This document shows, piece after piece, positions 47,011 to 55,258 of a DNA stretch of 64,000 nucleotides; position 1 is the stretch's first letter; each line of letters starts with the position of its first letter. A program made the position numbers and the translations under genes. The stretch comes from Arthrobacter citreus. GTDB taxonomy: Bacteria; Actinomycetota; Actinomycetes; Actinomycetales; Micrococcaceae. The notes under the pieces were generated by a model that saw only the letters and a list, made by a program, of their open reading frames with translations, made no database searches and was not told the origin of the DNA. The stretch is taken from positions 62,001-126,000 of the forward strand of contig NZ_VTFV01000002.1 of the NCBI RefSeq assembly GCF_009192745.1. The letters run 5' to 3'.

Positions 47011-47892
47011 GTGGCATACAGTTCGATGACCCTGTGCATGTCGCATAGCCCAGGCTTTGCCCGGGACCGCGAAGAGGTTGACGGCCACCAGTTCCGCGCA
47101 GGCGTTTCATCCGCGCGCGGCATTGTCGAAGCGTGGGATCCCACTCTCGTGGTCTTCTTCGGATCGGACCATCGCCGTGCTTTCGGTGAAATCCTGCCCG
47201 CCATCTCGGTGGTTCTGTCCGCCGAGGGCCTGGGGGATTCGGAGTCACCGACGGGCCCCTACGATGTGCCGGCCGAGACCGCCCGCGGACTTGCCGCGCA
47301 CCTCCTCGACGCCGACTTTGACGTCGCGATCACGCGGCATATCGCTCTTGACCATGGTTTCGGCCAAACGACGGCGGACATCCTGGGCGGTCTGGCTGCC
47401 CGGCCGGTCATTCCCATCTTCATCAACTGCGCCACTTTCCCCCTGTCCCGGCCGGGACGTTCCGCTGAGCTTGGACGCGCGGTGGCCGCCTACTTCGCTG
47501 CTACGAACGAGCGTGTCCTGTTCATCGGCTCCGGCGGCATGTCCCACAACCCCCCGACGCTGGCTCTGACCTCGGAAGGACTGAGCGAGGAAGAGCGGCG
47601 CGCCGTCAGCGCCGCTCACCGCGAGGCAGCGAAGGATGACATCCGCCCGGAATGGGACAAGGAGATGCTTGCCCGGCTGGGCGCTGACGACACCAGCTGG
47701 GTGGACGAGGTGACCACTGACCAGCTGCAAGCCGGAGGAGTCGGCGCCCATGAGCTCCGCACCTGGTTTGCCGCCTACGCTGCGGGCAACGAAGGGCTGG
47801 AAACCGTGGCCTATGAACCCGTTCGGGAGTGGCTTACCGGCCTGGGCATCGCCGTCTCACGCCAGGCCGCCGAACTCCGCGTGCCGCGTTAG
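47011..47892 (+). CDS. mhpB: Extradiol ring-cleavage dioxygenase, MhpB family (class III)
   Basis: 293 residues. Cleaves a 2,3-dihydroxyphenylpropionate-like catechol next to the hydroxyls (meta-cleavage) using iron(II). It aligns along its length with E. coli MhpB: LCMSHSPG, FFGSDHRRAF, LDHGFGQ and FIGSGGMSHNPP. With the GTG start at 47011 the catalytic acid/base histidines fall at His115 and His179, the same numbers as in E. coli MhpB, which supports this start. The ribosome site is GGGAG. First gene of a five-gene operon with its ring hydroxylase directly after it. Confidence 0.93.
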   Translation: MAYSSMTLCMSHSPGFARDREEVDGHQFRAGVSSARGIVEAWDPTLVVFFGSDHRRAFGEILPAISVVLSAEGLGDSESPTGPYDVPAETARGLAAHLLDADFDVAITRHIALDHGFGQTTADILGGLAARPVIPIFINCATFPLSRPGRSAELGRAVAAYFAATNERVLFIGSGGMSHNPPTLALTSEGLSEEERRAVSAAHREAAKDDIRPEWDKEMLARLGADDTSWVDEVTTDQLQAGGVGAHELRTWFAAYAAGNEGLETVAYEPVREWLTGLGIAVSRQAAELRVPR

Positions 47893-47907
47893 GTGAAGTT
47901 GCCGAAC

Positions 47908-49410
47908 ATGGATACGAACACCTTCGAATGTGACGTTGCAGTAATCGGACTGGGCCCGGTCGGAGCCATCACAGCAAATCTGCTGGCCCACCAGGGCCTC
48001 CGGGTGGTGGCTTTGGACCGCGAACCGGACGTGATGCAGGTCCCCCGCGGCGTCGGCATTGACGGCGAAATCATGCGGGTCATGCAGACCCTCGGGCTCG
48101 CGGCTTCCCTGGAACCGTTCCTGAAGGTTTTTCGCGGAGCCCAGTACATAGACTCAGCCGGCTCCGTTGTCGCGTCCCGGCCGGCGGCAAGCAGCGTCGG
48201 AAGCCAGGGATGGCCCGACCGGTACAACGTTCACCAGCCGGAATTCGAAGAGGTTCTCCGGACTGCACTTCGGTCGAACCCCCTGATCACCGAACTGGTA
48301 TCAACCGAAGTGGAGAACATCATCCAGTCTCCCGAGGCAGCGCAGGTTCTTGCGCGCAGCACCAAGGACGGCTCCGCCCTGACCGTCACTGCGAAGTATG
48401 TGGTGGGAGCGGACGGCGGCCGCAGTACTGCCCGCAGGATCATAGGCTCAACCTATGAGGACTATGGACTGAACCAGCCCTGGATAGTGGCGGACTTTAA
48501 AGTCTCCGACGCCGCTGACCTGCCCGCAATCAACACGCACTACGCCCATCCGGTGTCCCCGGCGATTTACATCCACGTAGTCCGGGACATTCGCCGCTTC
48601 GAGTTCCGTGCAGCTCCCGGAGAAGATCTGGAGGCTGCGGTTATGCCCGACAGGATCTGGTCAAGGGTCGCTCCCTGGCTCGCGCCGGAGGATGCTGAGC
48701 TCCTGCGGGCAGCGGTTTACACACACCGTTCGCTCGTTGTGGACACCTGGCGCCACGGCAGAGTGCTGCTGGCCGGTGACGCCGCGCACCAGACCCCTCC
48801 CTTCCTGGGCCAAGGCCTGTGCACGGGGGTCCGTGACGCTGCTGCGATAGCCTGGCGTTTGCGCGATGTCCTCCTGCGGGGCGCCCCCGAGGATTTGCTG
48901 GACAGCTACGGCAAGGAGCGTGCGGCACACGCACGCCACTTCATCACCACAGCCACGGAATTGGGCACGAAGCTAACCCAGCCGACCAAAGAGTCCATCG
49001 AACTGCTCAACAGCCGTGTTGGACGGGAGGGCCGCGGAGTGCCTCCGCGCCTCGGTGACGGAATCTACGATGCGGCGTTCGGCGGGGGATACCTGTCTGC
49101 CCAGCCACGCAACGGATCAGGTGTGCTCGTCGACGATCTCATTGGGTACGAATTTGGCCTCATCATCACTCCCGAGGCCTTTTCCGAACTCAGCGAGGAG
49201 GTCCGTTCCAGCCTGCCCGCACTGCGCGTGATCCCGCTGGTGGCAGACGCTGCACTTCACGCTTGGCTGCATGAACAGCAGGCACAGGCCGTGCTGGTCC
49301 GGCCCGACCGGTACGTTTACGGTTCCTACCCGGAAGTTGATGACCTGCTCGCCGGCCTGGACTCCTTGGCCGCCGCACGCGGCCAAAAGGAAAGGGCTGT
49401 GTCTGGATGA
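47908..49410 (+). CDS. mhpA: FAD-dependent aromatic hydroxylase, MhpA-like
   Basis: 500 residues. Group A flavoprotein monooxygenase: dinucleotide motif VIGLGPVGAITANLLA, the DG motif VVGADGGRSTARR, and GRVLLAGDAAHQTPPFLGQG contacting FAD. The family member MhpA adds a hydroxyl ortho to the phenol of 3-hydroxyphenylpropionate, giving the MhpB substrate, and the gene lies right after mhpB. ATG 47908 is preferred with AGGTGA upstream; a GTG at 47893, directly after the mhpB stop, is the alternative. The substrate may be a related phenol. Overlaps the aldolase start as ATGA. Confidence 0.88.
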   Translation: MDTNTFECDVAVIGLGPVGAITANLLAHQGLRVVALDREPDVMQVPRGVGIDGEIMRVMQTLGLAASLEPFLKVFRGAQYIDSAGSVVASRPAASSVGSQGWPDRYNVHQPEFEEVLRTALRSNPLITELVSTEVENIIQSPEAAQVLARSTKDGSALTVTAKYVVGADGGRSTARRIIGSTYEDYGLNQPWIVADFKVSDAADLPAINTHYAHPVSPAIYIHVVRDIRRFEFRAAPGEDLEAAVMPDRIWSRVAPWLAPEDAELLRAAVYTHRSLVVDTWRHGRVLLAGDAAHQTPPFLGQGLCTGVRDAAAIAWRLRDVLLRGAPEDLLDSYGKERAAHARHFITTATELGTKLTQPTKESIELLNSRVGREGRGVPPRLGDGIYDAAFGGGYLSAQPRNGSGVLVDDLIGYEFGLIITPEAFSELSEEVRSSLPALRVIPLVADAALHAWLHEQQAQAVLVRPDRYVYGSYPEVDDLLAGLDSLAAARGQKERAVSG

Positions 49411-50189
49411 AACGCAACCACTTCCTCGACAACCTGGCTGCGGGCCGTCCGCAGCTGGGTTTGTGGAACAACCTCAGAGGCATGGCTGCCACTGAAATAG
49501 CGGCCAGCGCCGGATTTGACTGGCTCTTACTTGACCAGGAGCATTCTCCGCGGTCGCTCGACGAGCTGGCCATATCCCTGAGCGTCATTGAGGGCTGCGG
49601 CACTTCAGCAGTCGTTCGTGTCGGCAGCCATGATCCGCACGAGATCGGAAGGGTCCTCGATCTGGGGGCAAGGACCGTTCTGGTGCCGATGGTTGAAACT
49701 GCTGAACAGGCGGATCGCATTGCTGCGGCCTGCGACTTCGCTCCCCGGGGCATTCGCGGGGTATCTGCACAGACCCGCGGCGGAAGCTGGGGGAATGACG
49801 CTGGCTATCTTCAGGAAGCCCGCGGAAACATCTGCCTCATACTCCAGATCGAATCTCTCGCCGGGCTTCAGAACGCCAGCGGGATCATGGCTGCCGGGGG
49901 CGTCGATGCAGTGTTCCTGGGAACAGCCGATCTGGCTGCCAGCATGGGGCACCTCGGAGAGCCGAAGCACCCGGAGGTACAGGCCGCTGCCCGTCACATC
50001 GTTGAACTGGCCGCGTCCCTGAAGATGCCGCTGGGCACCCTCACTAAGAACCCGGCTGATTGTTCCACAGCCCTCTCAAGCGGCTACGCCTTCGCTGCGG
50101 TGGGCACCGACACGGCCATGCTCGCGGCTACCTACCGCGAAACCCTTTCACACTTCATCAGCACGGAAAAAGGAAACCGAAATGAGTAA
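49407..50189 (+). CDS. HpcH/HpaI family class II aldolase
   Basis: 260 residues. Metal-dependent cleavage of a 4-hydroxy-2-oxo acid to pyruvate plus an aldehyde. All active-site residues known from E. coli HpaI are visible: Asp43 and His46 (LLLDQEH), Arg71 (VVRVG), Glu149 (LQIESLAG) and Asp175 (LGTADLA). The canonical mhp pathway uses the unrelated MhpE aldolase with the MhpF acylating dehydrogenase, neither of which is in the window. This gene is coupled to mhpA (ATGA) and overlaps mhpC by 8 bases, so it is an integral part of the operon. Confidence 0.9.
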   Translation: MKRNHFLDNLAAGRPQLGLWNNLRGMAATEIAASAGFDWLLLDQEHSPRSLDELAISLSVIEGCGTSAVVRVGSHDPHEIGRVLDLGARTVLVPMVETAEQADRIAAACDFAPRGIRGVSAQTRGGSWGNDAGYLQEARGNICLILQIESLAGLQNASGIMAAGGVDAVFLGTADLAASMGHLGEPKHPEVQAAARHIVELAASLKMPLGTLTKNPADCSTALSSGYAFAAVGTDTAMLAATYRETLSHFISTEKGNRNE

Positions 50190-51057
50190 CTCCGCTCCTG
50201 AGTACGCGAGCATTTGGACAGCACTGCGCGAAGTCGCTTTTACGCAGCAGTACATCGACGCTGAGGGGGTTCGGACCCGCGTGGTGACCGCCGGCGATCC
50301 TTCGAAGCCCGCTTTGGTCATGCTGCATGGAACCGGGGGCCACTGGGAAGCCTTCTCCCGAATCCTGGGGCCGCTGTCCGAACACTTCCACTGTGTCGCC
50401 TATGACATGGTTGGCAATGGCTTTTCCGACAAGCCCGACCGCCCGTACGACACCTTTGCCTACGTTGCCCACCTGAAGGCTGTCCTGGCGGCGCTGGGAA
50501 TTGAAAGGACCAGCGTCATGGGTTCTTCTCTGGGCTCCTGGGTCGCTGCCCGCTACGCCCTCGAAAACCCCGAGCTCACCGATCGAGTCATCCTGGTCTC
50601 GCCGGCGGGCCTCATAGCCAGCGCTGACAACATGGCACGAATCATCCGGGAACGTACCCGTGCAGTCAACGAGGCGAGCTGGGAGTCCATCAGCGCTGTC
50701 TTCAGCCACCTCATCGCAACGGATGAAAACCGCATCCCGGATCTGATCGCGCTGCGCCTTGCCATCTACCAGCGCCAGGACACCCGGGACACAGTGCACC
50801 GCATGCTGACCCTTCAGCAGGAGGGCGTGCGCCAGGAGAATCTCCTGACCGAAGACCAGTGGCGCTCAATCCAGGCACCCACCCTTGTGGTCCTCTCGGG
50901 CAAGGACCACCGGGAATACGAGACAACCGCCCGCCGCGTCCTGGAGATGCTCCCGGATGGCCGGGAACTGGCGATGCCCCACGTCGCCCACTGGGCCGCG
51001 TTCGAGGACCCCGGAACATTCGTGGACGCGGCGATCCCATTCCTTAAGGGGGAATAG
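50182..51057 (+). CDS. mhpC: Meta-cleavage product C-C hydrolase, MhpC-like
   Basis: 291 residues, alpha/beta hydrolase. Nucleophile Ser116 (GSSLGSWVAARYAL), acid Asp in VLSGKDHREYETTARR and His in MPHVAHWAAFEDP; the oxyanion motif is LHGTGGHWEAF. Cleaves the carbon-carbon bond of the ring-opened product, releasing 2-hydroxypenta-2,4-dienoate and an acid (succinate if the substrate is phenylpropionate-derived). Role assigned from fold plus position between dioxygenase, hydroxylase and hydratase genes. The start overlaps the aldolase end. Confidence 0.87.
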   Translation: MSNSAPEYASIWTALREVAFTQQYIDAEGVRTRVVTAGDPSKPALVMLHGTGGHWEAFSRILGPLSEHFHCVAYDMVGNGFSDKPDRPYDTFAYVAHLKAVLAALGIERTSVMGSSLGSWVAARYALENPELTDRVILVSPAGLIASADNMARIIRERTRAVNEASWESISAVFSHLIATDENRIPDLIALRLAIYQRQDTRDTVHRMLTLQQEGVRQENLLTEDQWRSIQAPTLVVLSGKDHREYETTARRVLEMLPDGRELAMPHVAHWAAFEDPGTFVDAAIPFLKGE

Positions 51058-51861
51058 ATGCTCACCTCGGAGCAGATCCTCGAAACTGCCCGGCGCCTGG
51101 AACACGCTGCTCAGACCCGGACCCCGATGACTCAGTTGTCGGTCCAGTTTCCGGATATGACAATTGATGATGCCTACGCCGTTCAGACTGCATGGCGCCA
51201 GTTGCAGATTTCACGCGGCCGGAAGCTTGCCGGCCGGAAAATCGGACTGACCTCCCGCACCATGCAGAAAGCCCAGGAAGTCGATGAACCGGACCGGGGC
51301 TTTTTTCTCGACGACATGATGTTCGGGGATGCTGAACTGATTCCACGGGACCGGTTCATCAAACCCCGCATTGAGGTGGAGATCGTCTTTGTCCTGAAAC
51401 GGGATTTGACCGGCCCGGATCTGAGTGTGACCGACGTGCTGGACGCCACTGCGTGGGTGCAGCCCGGCCTGGAGATACTCGACGCCCGTCTCGAGATGCG
51501 CGATCCAGCCAGTGGCCAGGCACGCAAGATCGTCGATGCCATCGGTGACAATGCAGCAAACGGCGGGATGATTCTGGGCGGCCGGCCCATGCGCCCGGAT
51601 CAGGTGGATCTTCGGTGGGAATCAGCCATGTTGTATGTCAACGGAACCGTTGAGGAATCCGGCGTTGCGGGTGCGGTCATGAACCATCCCGCAGCAAGCG
51701 TTGCGTGGCTGGCAAACAGCCTCGCGCCTTATGGAGAGAGCCTTGAGGCAGGGATTCCCATTCTCTCCGGTTCTTTCACACGACCTGTTTTCGCCAACGC
51801 CGGCGACACGTTCCATGCCGAGTTCAGCACCATGGGCTCAGTTACGTCCCGGTTTATCTGA
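51058..51861 (+). CDS. mhpD: 2-Keto-4-pentenoate hydratase, MhpD-like
   Basis: 267 residues, fumarylacetoacetase-fold hydratase. Visible are the GRKIGLTSRTMQ motif, DRGFFLDDMMF, the metal-site PRIEVEIVFVL and the conserved SVAWLANSLAPYGESLEAGIPILSG region. Adds water to 2-hydroxypenta-2,4-dienoate, giving 4-hydroxy-2-oxopentanoate, the aldolase substrate. ATG immediately follows the mhpC stop without a gap. Last gene of the operon, followed by a strong hairpin. The HpaH hydratases of the homoprotocatechuate pathway are related; a longer dienoate cannot be excluded. Confidence 0.92.
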   Translation: MLTSEQILETARRLEHAAQTRTPMTQLSVQFPDMTIDDAYAVQTAWRQLQISRGRKLAGRKIGLTSRTMQKAQEVDEPDRGFFLDDMMFGDAELIPRDRFIKPRIEVEIVFVLKRDLTGPDLSVTDVLDATAWVQPGLEILDARLEMRDPASGQARKIVDAIGDNAANGGMILGGRPMRPDQVDLRWESAMLYVNGTVEESGVAGAVMNHPAASVAWLANSLAPYGESLEAGIPILSGSFTRPVFANAGDTFHAEFSTMGSVTSRFI

Positions 51862-51878
51862 GTATCCCGAAGCTTGTT

Positions 51879-51915
51879 GGCTGCGCTTCCGGCAGGTATT
51901 GCCGGAAGCGCAGCC
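51879..51915. terminator. Perfect 16-bp hairpin between convergent genes
   Basis: GGCTGCGCTTCCGGCA (51879-51894) pairs exactly with 51900-51915 around a 5-base loop, between the hydratase and MmgE/PrpD stops. A T-tract is lacking. Confidence 0.82.
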
Positions 51916-51955
51916 CGGCTGCTGGTATTCATCGGACCGCTGACGGCGGGACAGC

Positions 51956-53326
51956 TTAGTTTCGGAAGAGCCCGTCAACGGATGGCAGGTGCACAAGTTG
52001 CCTGAGCCGGGCCAAGAGCTCACAGGCTTTATCCACATGCAGGACCGATCCCGCCGTTGACATGAACTTTTCATCCACCTCCGCTGGGGTCAGTGGACGC
52101 TCCGCAGATCCCCGGGCGTTTTCGACCCGCACCCGACGAAGGCCCCCTCCCCGCAGGAAGAGGACCAGGTCGGCGTAGCGCCCATCCATGGTCGCGCTCA
52201 GGTCTCCCCGGGCAGTGTCTTCAGTGATGTCTATTGTGTCCATGAGCATACGAACAGCGGGCTCCCGGACTGCGGCGTCAGTGAAATGTTCCATCCGCGG
52301 CGTACCGCGCACCAGCGCTGTGGCGACGGCATAGGGAAGGCTGAACTTGGCCTCCATCCCGCTGGCCGGTTCGTCATACAAGAGGGCCGTGCGGGTCCCC
52401 CAGGGAACCAGCAGCTCGATCCGGTCGATGACCGTCCCCTTGGGAAGGTCCGCGGCCGCGTCCAGAGCCGCGTCGATGGCCAGATGAGATCCCCTGCAGC
52501 ACGGATAGAGCTTGATACCCAAATCGTCGGCTGCTCCCGCCGCCACCTGTTGCAGTGCCTCCGCTGAGAGCAGCTGCGATTGGCTGCCCCGCTCACCAAA
52601 AAGGGCTGTCCCGCCATAGCGGCCGTCCAGGGCCACGGGTGATGCGGTAACTCCGGCCTCTGAGAGCATGGACGCCTCCACGCCCGCCCGTGCCGCCAGC
52701 CCAGCGTGGATGGGTTTCATCAGGGTGCCAAAGTTCGCCCTCACCCCCTGGGTCATTGAAATGGAAATGCTGATGGCATTGGCGACGGCGGCTGCCGGCT
52801 GTCCGCGCACCACCGCACTGCCCACTGCGGCACCCACCACCCCGCACGTCGACGTGGAGTGCCACCCCCTCGAATAGTGTTCAGGTCCATACAGGGCGGC
52901 GACCGCGGACATTGCACCCAGCCCGGCCAGATATCCGCGGACAATGGAGGCCCCGGAGGCGCCGGTGGGGGCCGCAGCGAACACGGCAGGGAGCACAACC
53001 GTGCTCGGGTGCCCATGGATCTGGTAGTGCGTGTCGTCGAAATCGAGCAGGTGACCGGCTGTCGCGTTGAGAAATGCCGCACCAGGCGCAGTGCTAGCTG
53101 CTGTTCCGTCCCAGAAAGGAACTCCGCTTCTCAGCAGGGGCACCAAGGCTGACACAGGGTCCAGGTCCGGCTGCGCCAGACCGAGGACCGTCACTCCAAC
53201 GGTGTCAACGATTGAGTCAAGGACCTTCTCCATCCGCGGCGGAGCGACGCCCAGCCCTGCGCCTACCGCCCACTTCCCCAGCTGGCCGGCCAATGTGGGA
53301 CCAGCTTCCCTATCGAATGTGTTCAT
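51956..53326 (-). CDS. MmgE/PrpD family protein
   Basis: 456 residues. The fold of 2-methylcitrate dehydratase and cis-aconitate decarboxylase. Characteristic motifs: LLDFDDTHYQIHGHPSTVVLPA, GWHSTSTCGVVGAA, and LYPCCRGSHLAIDAAL. Many members dehydrate, decarboxylate or isomerise small di- and tricarboxylates, and no 2-methylcitrate genes are nearby, so the substrate is open. ATG 53326 is favoured; ATG 53332 and upstream starts are possible because no clear ribosome site is visible. Divergent from the ABC importer and convergent with the aromatic operon. Confidence 0.86.
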   Translation of the reverse strand: MNTFDREAGPTLAGQLGKWAVGAGLGVAPPRMEKVLDSIVDTVGVTVLGLAQPDLDPVSALVPLLRSGVPFWDGTAASTAPGAAFLNATAGHLLDFDDTHYQIHGHPSTVVLPAVFAAAPTGASGASIVRGYLAGLGAMSAVAALYGPEHYSRGWHSTSTCGVVGAAVGSAVVRGQPAAAVANAISISISMTQGVRANFGTLMKPIHAGLAARAGVEASMLSEAGVTASPVALDGRYGGTALFGERGSQSQLLSAEALQQVAAGAADDLGIKLYPCCRGSHLAIDAALDAAADLPKGTVIDRIELLVPWGTRTALLYDEPASGMEAKFSLPYAVATALVRGTPRMEHFTDAAVREPAVRMLMDTIDITEDTARGDLSATMDGRYADLVLFLRGGGLRRVRVENARGSAERPLTPAEVDEKFMSTAGSVLHVDKACELLARLRQLVHLPSVDGLFRN

Positions 53327-53422
53327 CTGCATACAGTACGGGACAGTTGAATACATTTGGCGCGTGCGCGGCCAGGTCACATTACGCACATTTGGGATCG
53401 CCCGGCGGCAGCGTCTAGTTTT

Positions 53423-53446
53423 TGTGAGATACGTCGCATAGTATCT
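53423..53446 (+). promoter_or_regulatory. CRP-like site abutting a TAGTAT -10
   Basis: TGTGA-GATACG-TCGCA (53423-53438) has one mismatch to TGTGA-N6-TCACA and is followed directly by TAGTAT (53439-53444). The same bases also form AGATAC-N8-GTATCT (53427-53446). Predicted transcription start near 53451 for the ABC operon. The design resembles the promoter at 8189-8212. Confidence 0.45.
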
Positions 53447-53460
53447 GTTGAAATGCAGAT

Positions 53461-53476
53461 GCATTCAGCTGAATGC
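53461..53476. promoter_or_regulatory. Perfect 16-bp palindrome in the importer leader
   Basis: GCATTCAGCTGAATGC is an exact palindrome located 26 bases before the ABC ATPase start and 134 before the MmgE/PrpD start. It is a likely operator downstream of the promoter. Regulator unknown. Confidence 0.55.
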
Positions 53477-53502
53477 CGCTACACATGGAAGAGAACAGAG
53501 CT

Positions 53503-54330
53503 ATGACAACAAGCACCGAATTGCAGGGGAACCCACCTGCCGAAGGGCGCACGGAAGGTGGTGGACACCTACCCAAGATCGCCGTCAAAAACGTCAGCAA
53601 AGTGTACGGACGCAAAAGCACCGTCACGGCGCTGCAGGATGTGGATCTCGAGATTCAGGAAGGTCAGTTCGTTTGCCTCGTTGGCCCCTCCGGCTGCGGC
53701 AAGTCAACCCTTCTGCGCATGATGGCCAGTTTGCACCATCCCAGCTCGGGGACCGTAGAACTGAACACCTCCCGTGCAACCCACGGAGTGGCGATGGTGT
53801 TCCAGAACTACAGCATCTACCCCTGGAAGACCGTTGAACAGAACATCGGGCTTGGTCTCCAGGTAAAGGGACTGAGCGCGGCGGAGCGGGCAAGCCGCGT
53901 AGGTCCCCTGATGGAACAGATGGGACTCACGGATTTCGCCGACGCCCTGCCCTCAGCCCTCTCCGGCGGAATGGCTCAGCGCGTGTCCATTGCGCGCGCC
54001 CTCGCCGTCCGGCCTGACGTCCTGCTGATGGACGAGCCCTTCGCGGCCCTGGACGCACAGATGCGCCGGGTCCTGCAGGACGAGCTGCTGGCAATCTGGC
54101 AGCAGGACAGGCGCACGGTCGTGTTCGTTACGCACAGCCTGGAGGAAGCCATTCTCCTCGGAGACCGGGTGGTCGTTATGTCCTCGCGTCCCGGAAAGAT
54201 CATCGGCGACTATCACGTGCCCTTTGAACGCCCCAGGCGCCCCGAGATCCGGGGAACTGCCGAATTCGCCGAACTTGAACAGCAAATCTGGTCCCAGATG
54301 CGTATTGAAGTGGATCGAGCCAACTCATGA
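53503..54330 (+). CDS. ABC importer ATPase (SsuB/TauB type)
   Basis: 275 residues. Walker A is GPSGCGKST, the Q-loop is VFQNYSIYPWKTVEQNI, the signature LSGGMAQRVSIARAL, Walker B VLLMDEPFAALD, and the switch THSLEEAILLGDRVVVM. The PWKTV and LDAQMR features are typical of nitrate/sulfonate/taurine importers. ATG 53503 has GGAAGAG upstream. The permease start overlaps its stop (ATGA). The substrate cannot be told from the ATPase. Confidence 0.93.
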   Translation: MTTSTELQGNPPAEGRTEGGGHLPKIAVKNVSKVYGRKSTVTALQDVDLEIQEGQFVCLVGPSGCGKSTLLRMMASLHHPSSGTVELNTSRATHGVAMVFQNYSIYPWKTVEQNIGLGLQVKGLSAAERASRVGPLMEQMGLTDFADALPSALSGGMAQRVSIARALAVRPDVLLMDEPFAALDAQMRRVLQDELLAIWQQDRRTVVFVTHSLEEAILLGDRVVVMSSRPGKIIGDYHVPFERPRRPEIRGTAEFAELEQQIWSQMRIEVDRANS

Positions 54331-55178
54331 GTGAAACAGCAACCCGAAAAGTAGTCATCGCCCCCCGTATGTCGGACAAGGACCCGGCGCGGTACGCCCG
54401 GAGCCAGCGGCTGCGCTCACGGATCCTTGGCATCGGCACCCCGGTCATCCTGCTCTTGGCTTGGCAGATCGCCGCAAGTGTGGGAGCAGTTGACGCCCGG
54501 TTCTTCCCGGCTCCGACGACCATCTTTGCAGAAGGCACCGAGCTGGTCTCCAACGGCCAATTGGCGACTGACCTATGGGCAACCCTGCGGAGTCTTTTGA
54601 TCGGCTACGGACTCGGTTTTGTGGCTGGCCTGGCTACCGGCTCCATCCTCGGCCTGTCGCAGACCGCCCGTGCGGCGCTCGAACCCATGCTTTCGGCGAT
54701 CTACACCATCCCGAAACTCGCGATCCTGCCGCTCCTCCTCCTCATCTTTGGCCTGGGCGAGCTTCCGAAGATCCTCCTCATCGCGCTGGGTGTGTTCTTC
54801 GTGATTTGGGTGACAGTCCTGGAAGCGCTGGAAGACATCCAGCCCACCTACCTGGAAGCAGCCCACATTTTCGAAATCCGGGGATGGCAGCGCTTCCGCC
54901 ATGTCCTGATTCCGGCAATCCTCCCCTCACTCTTTACCGGAATCCGCCTGGCACTGGCCAACGCCGTCCTCATTGCCGTGGCCACGGAATTCGTCAACGG
55001 TGACTCCGGCATTGGCTATCGCATCTGGCACAGCTGGTCCCTCTTCCAGGCAAGCCAAATGTACGTAGGCATAGTCGTGGTCGCTTTCATGGGCTTCCTT
55101 CTGACGTACTTCGTCAAATGGCTCAGCAGCAAGCTGGTGCCCTGGGCGCCCCGTGAGAACAAGCGTTCAGCCACCTAG
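54327..55178 (+). CDS. ABC importer permease (SsuC/TauC type)
   Basis: 283 residues with 6 hydrophobic segments. The EAA loop EAAHIFEIRGWQRFRHVLIPAILPSLFTGIR is the coupling motif for the ATPase, and GLATGSILGLS and TIPKLAILPLLLLIFGLGE are typical of the BPD_transp_1 permeases for sulfonate, nitrate and similar anions. ATG overlaps the ATPase stop. One permease gene implies a homodimer. Confidence 0.93.
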   Translation: MSETATRKVVIAPRMSDKDPARYARSQRLRSRILGIGTPVILLLAWQIAASVGAVDARFFPAPTTIFAEGTELVSNGQLATDLWATLRSLLIGYGLGFVAGLATGSILGLSQTARAALEPMLSAIYTIPKLAILPLLLLIFGLGELPKILLIALGVFFVIWVTVLEALEDIQPTYLEAAHIFEIRGWQRFRHVLIPAILPSLFTGIRLALANAVLIAVATEFVNGDSGIGYRIWHSWSLFQASQMYVGIVVVAFMGFLLTYFVKWLSSKLVPWAPRENKRSAT

Positions 55179-55258
55179 AAACGACGTGCGGGCAGGGCCC
55201 TTCAGTGTTGAAGAGTCCTGCCCGCATCCAACCCACATCGAGAGTAAAGGTAAGAATC

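Noticed and set aside
51956-53326. MmgE/PrpD protein as a 2-methylcitrate dehydratase
   Set aside because: No prpB, prpC or other propionate genes are nearby and the neighbours are aromatic and transport genes, so the specific name is not justified.
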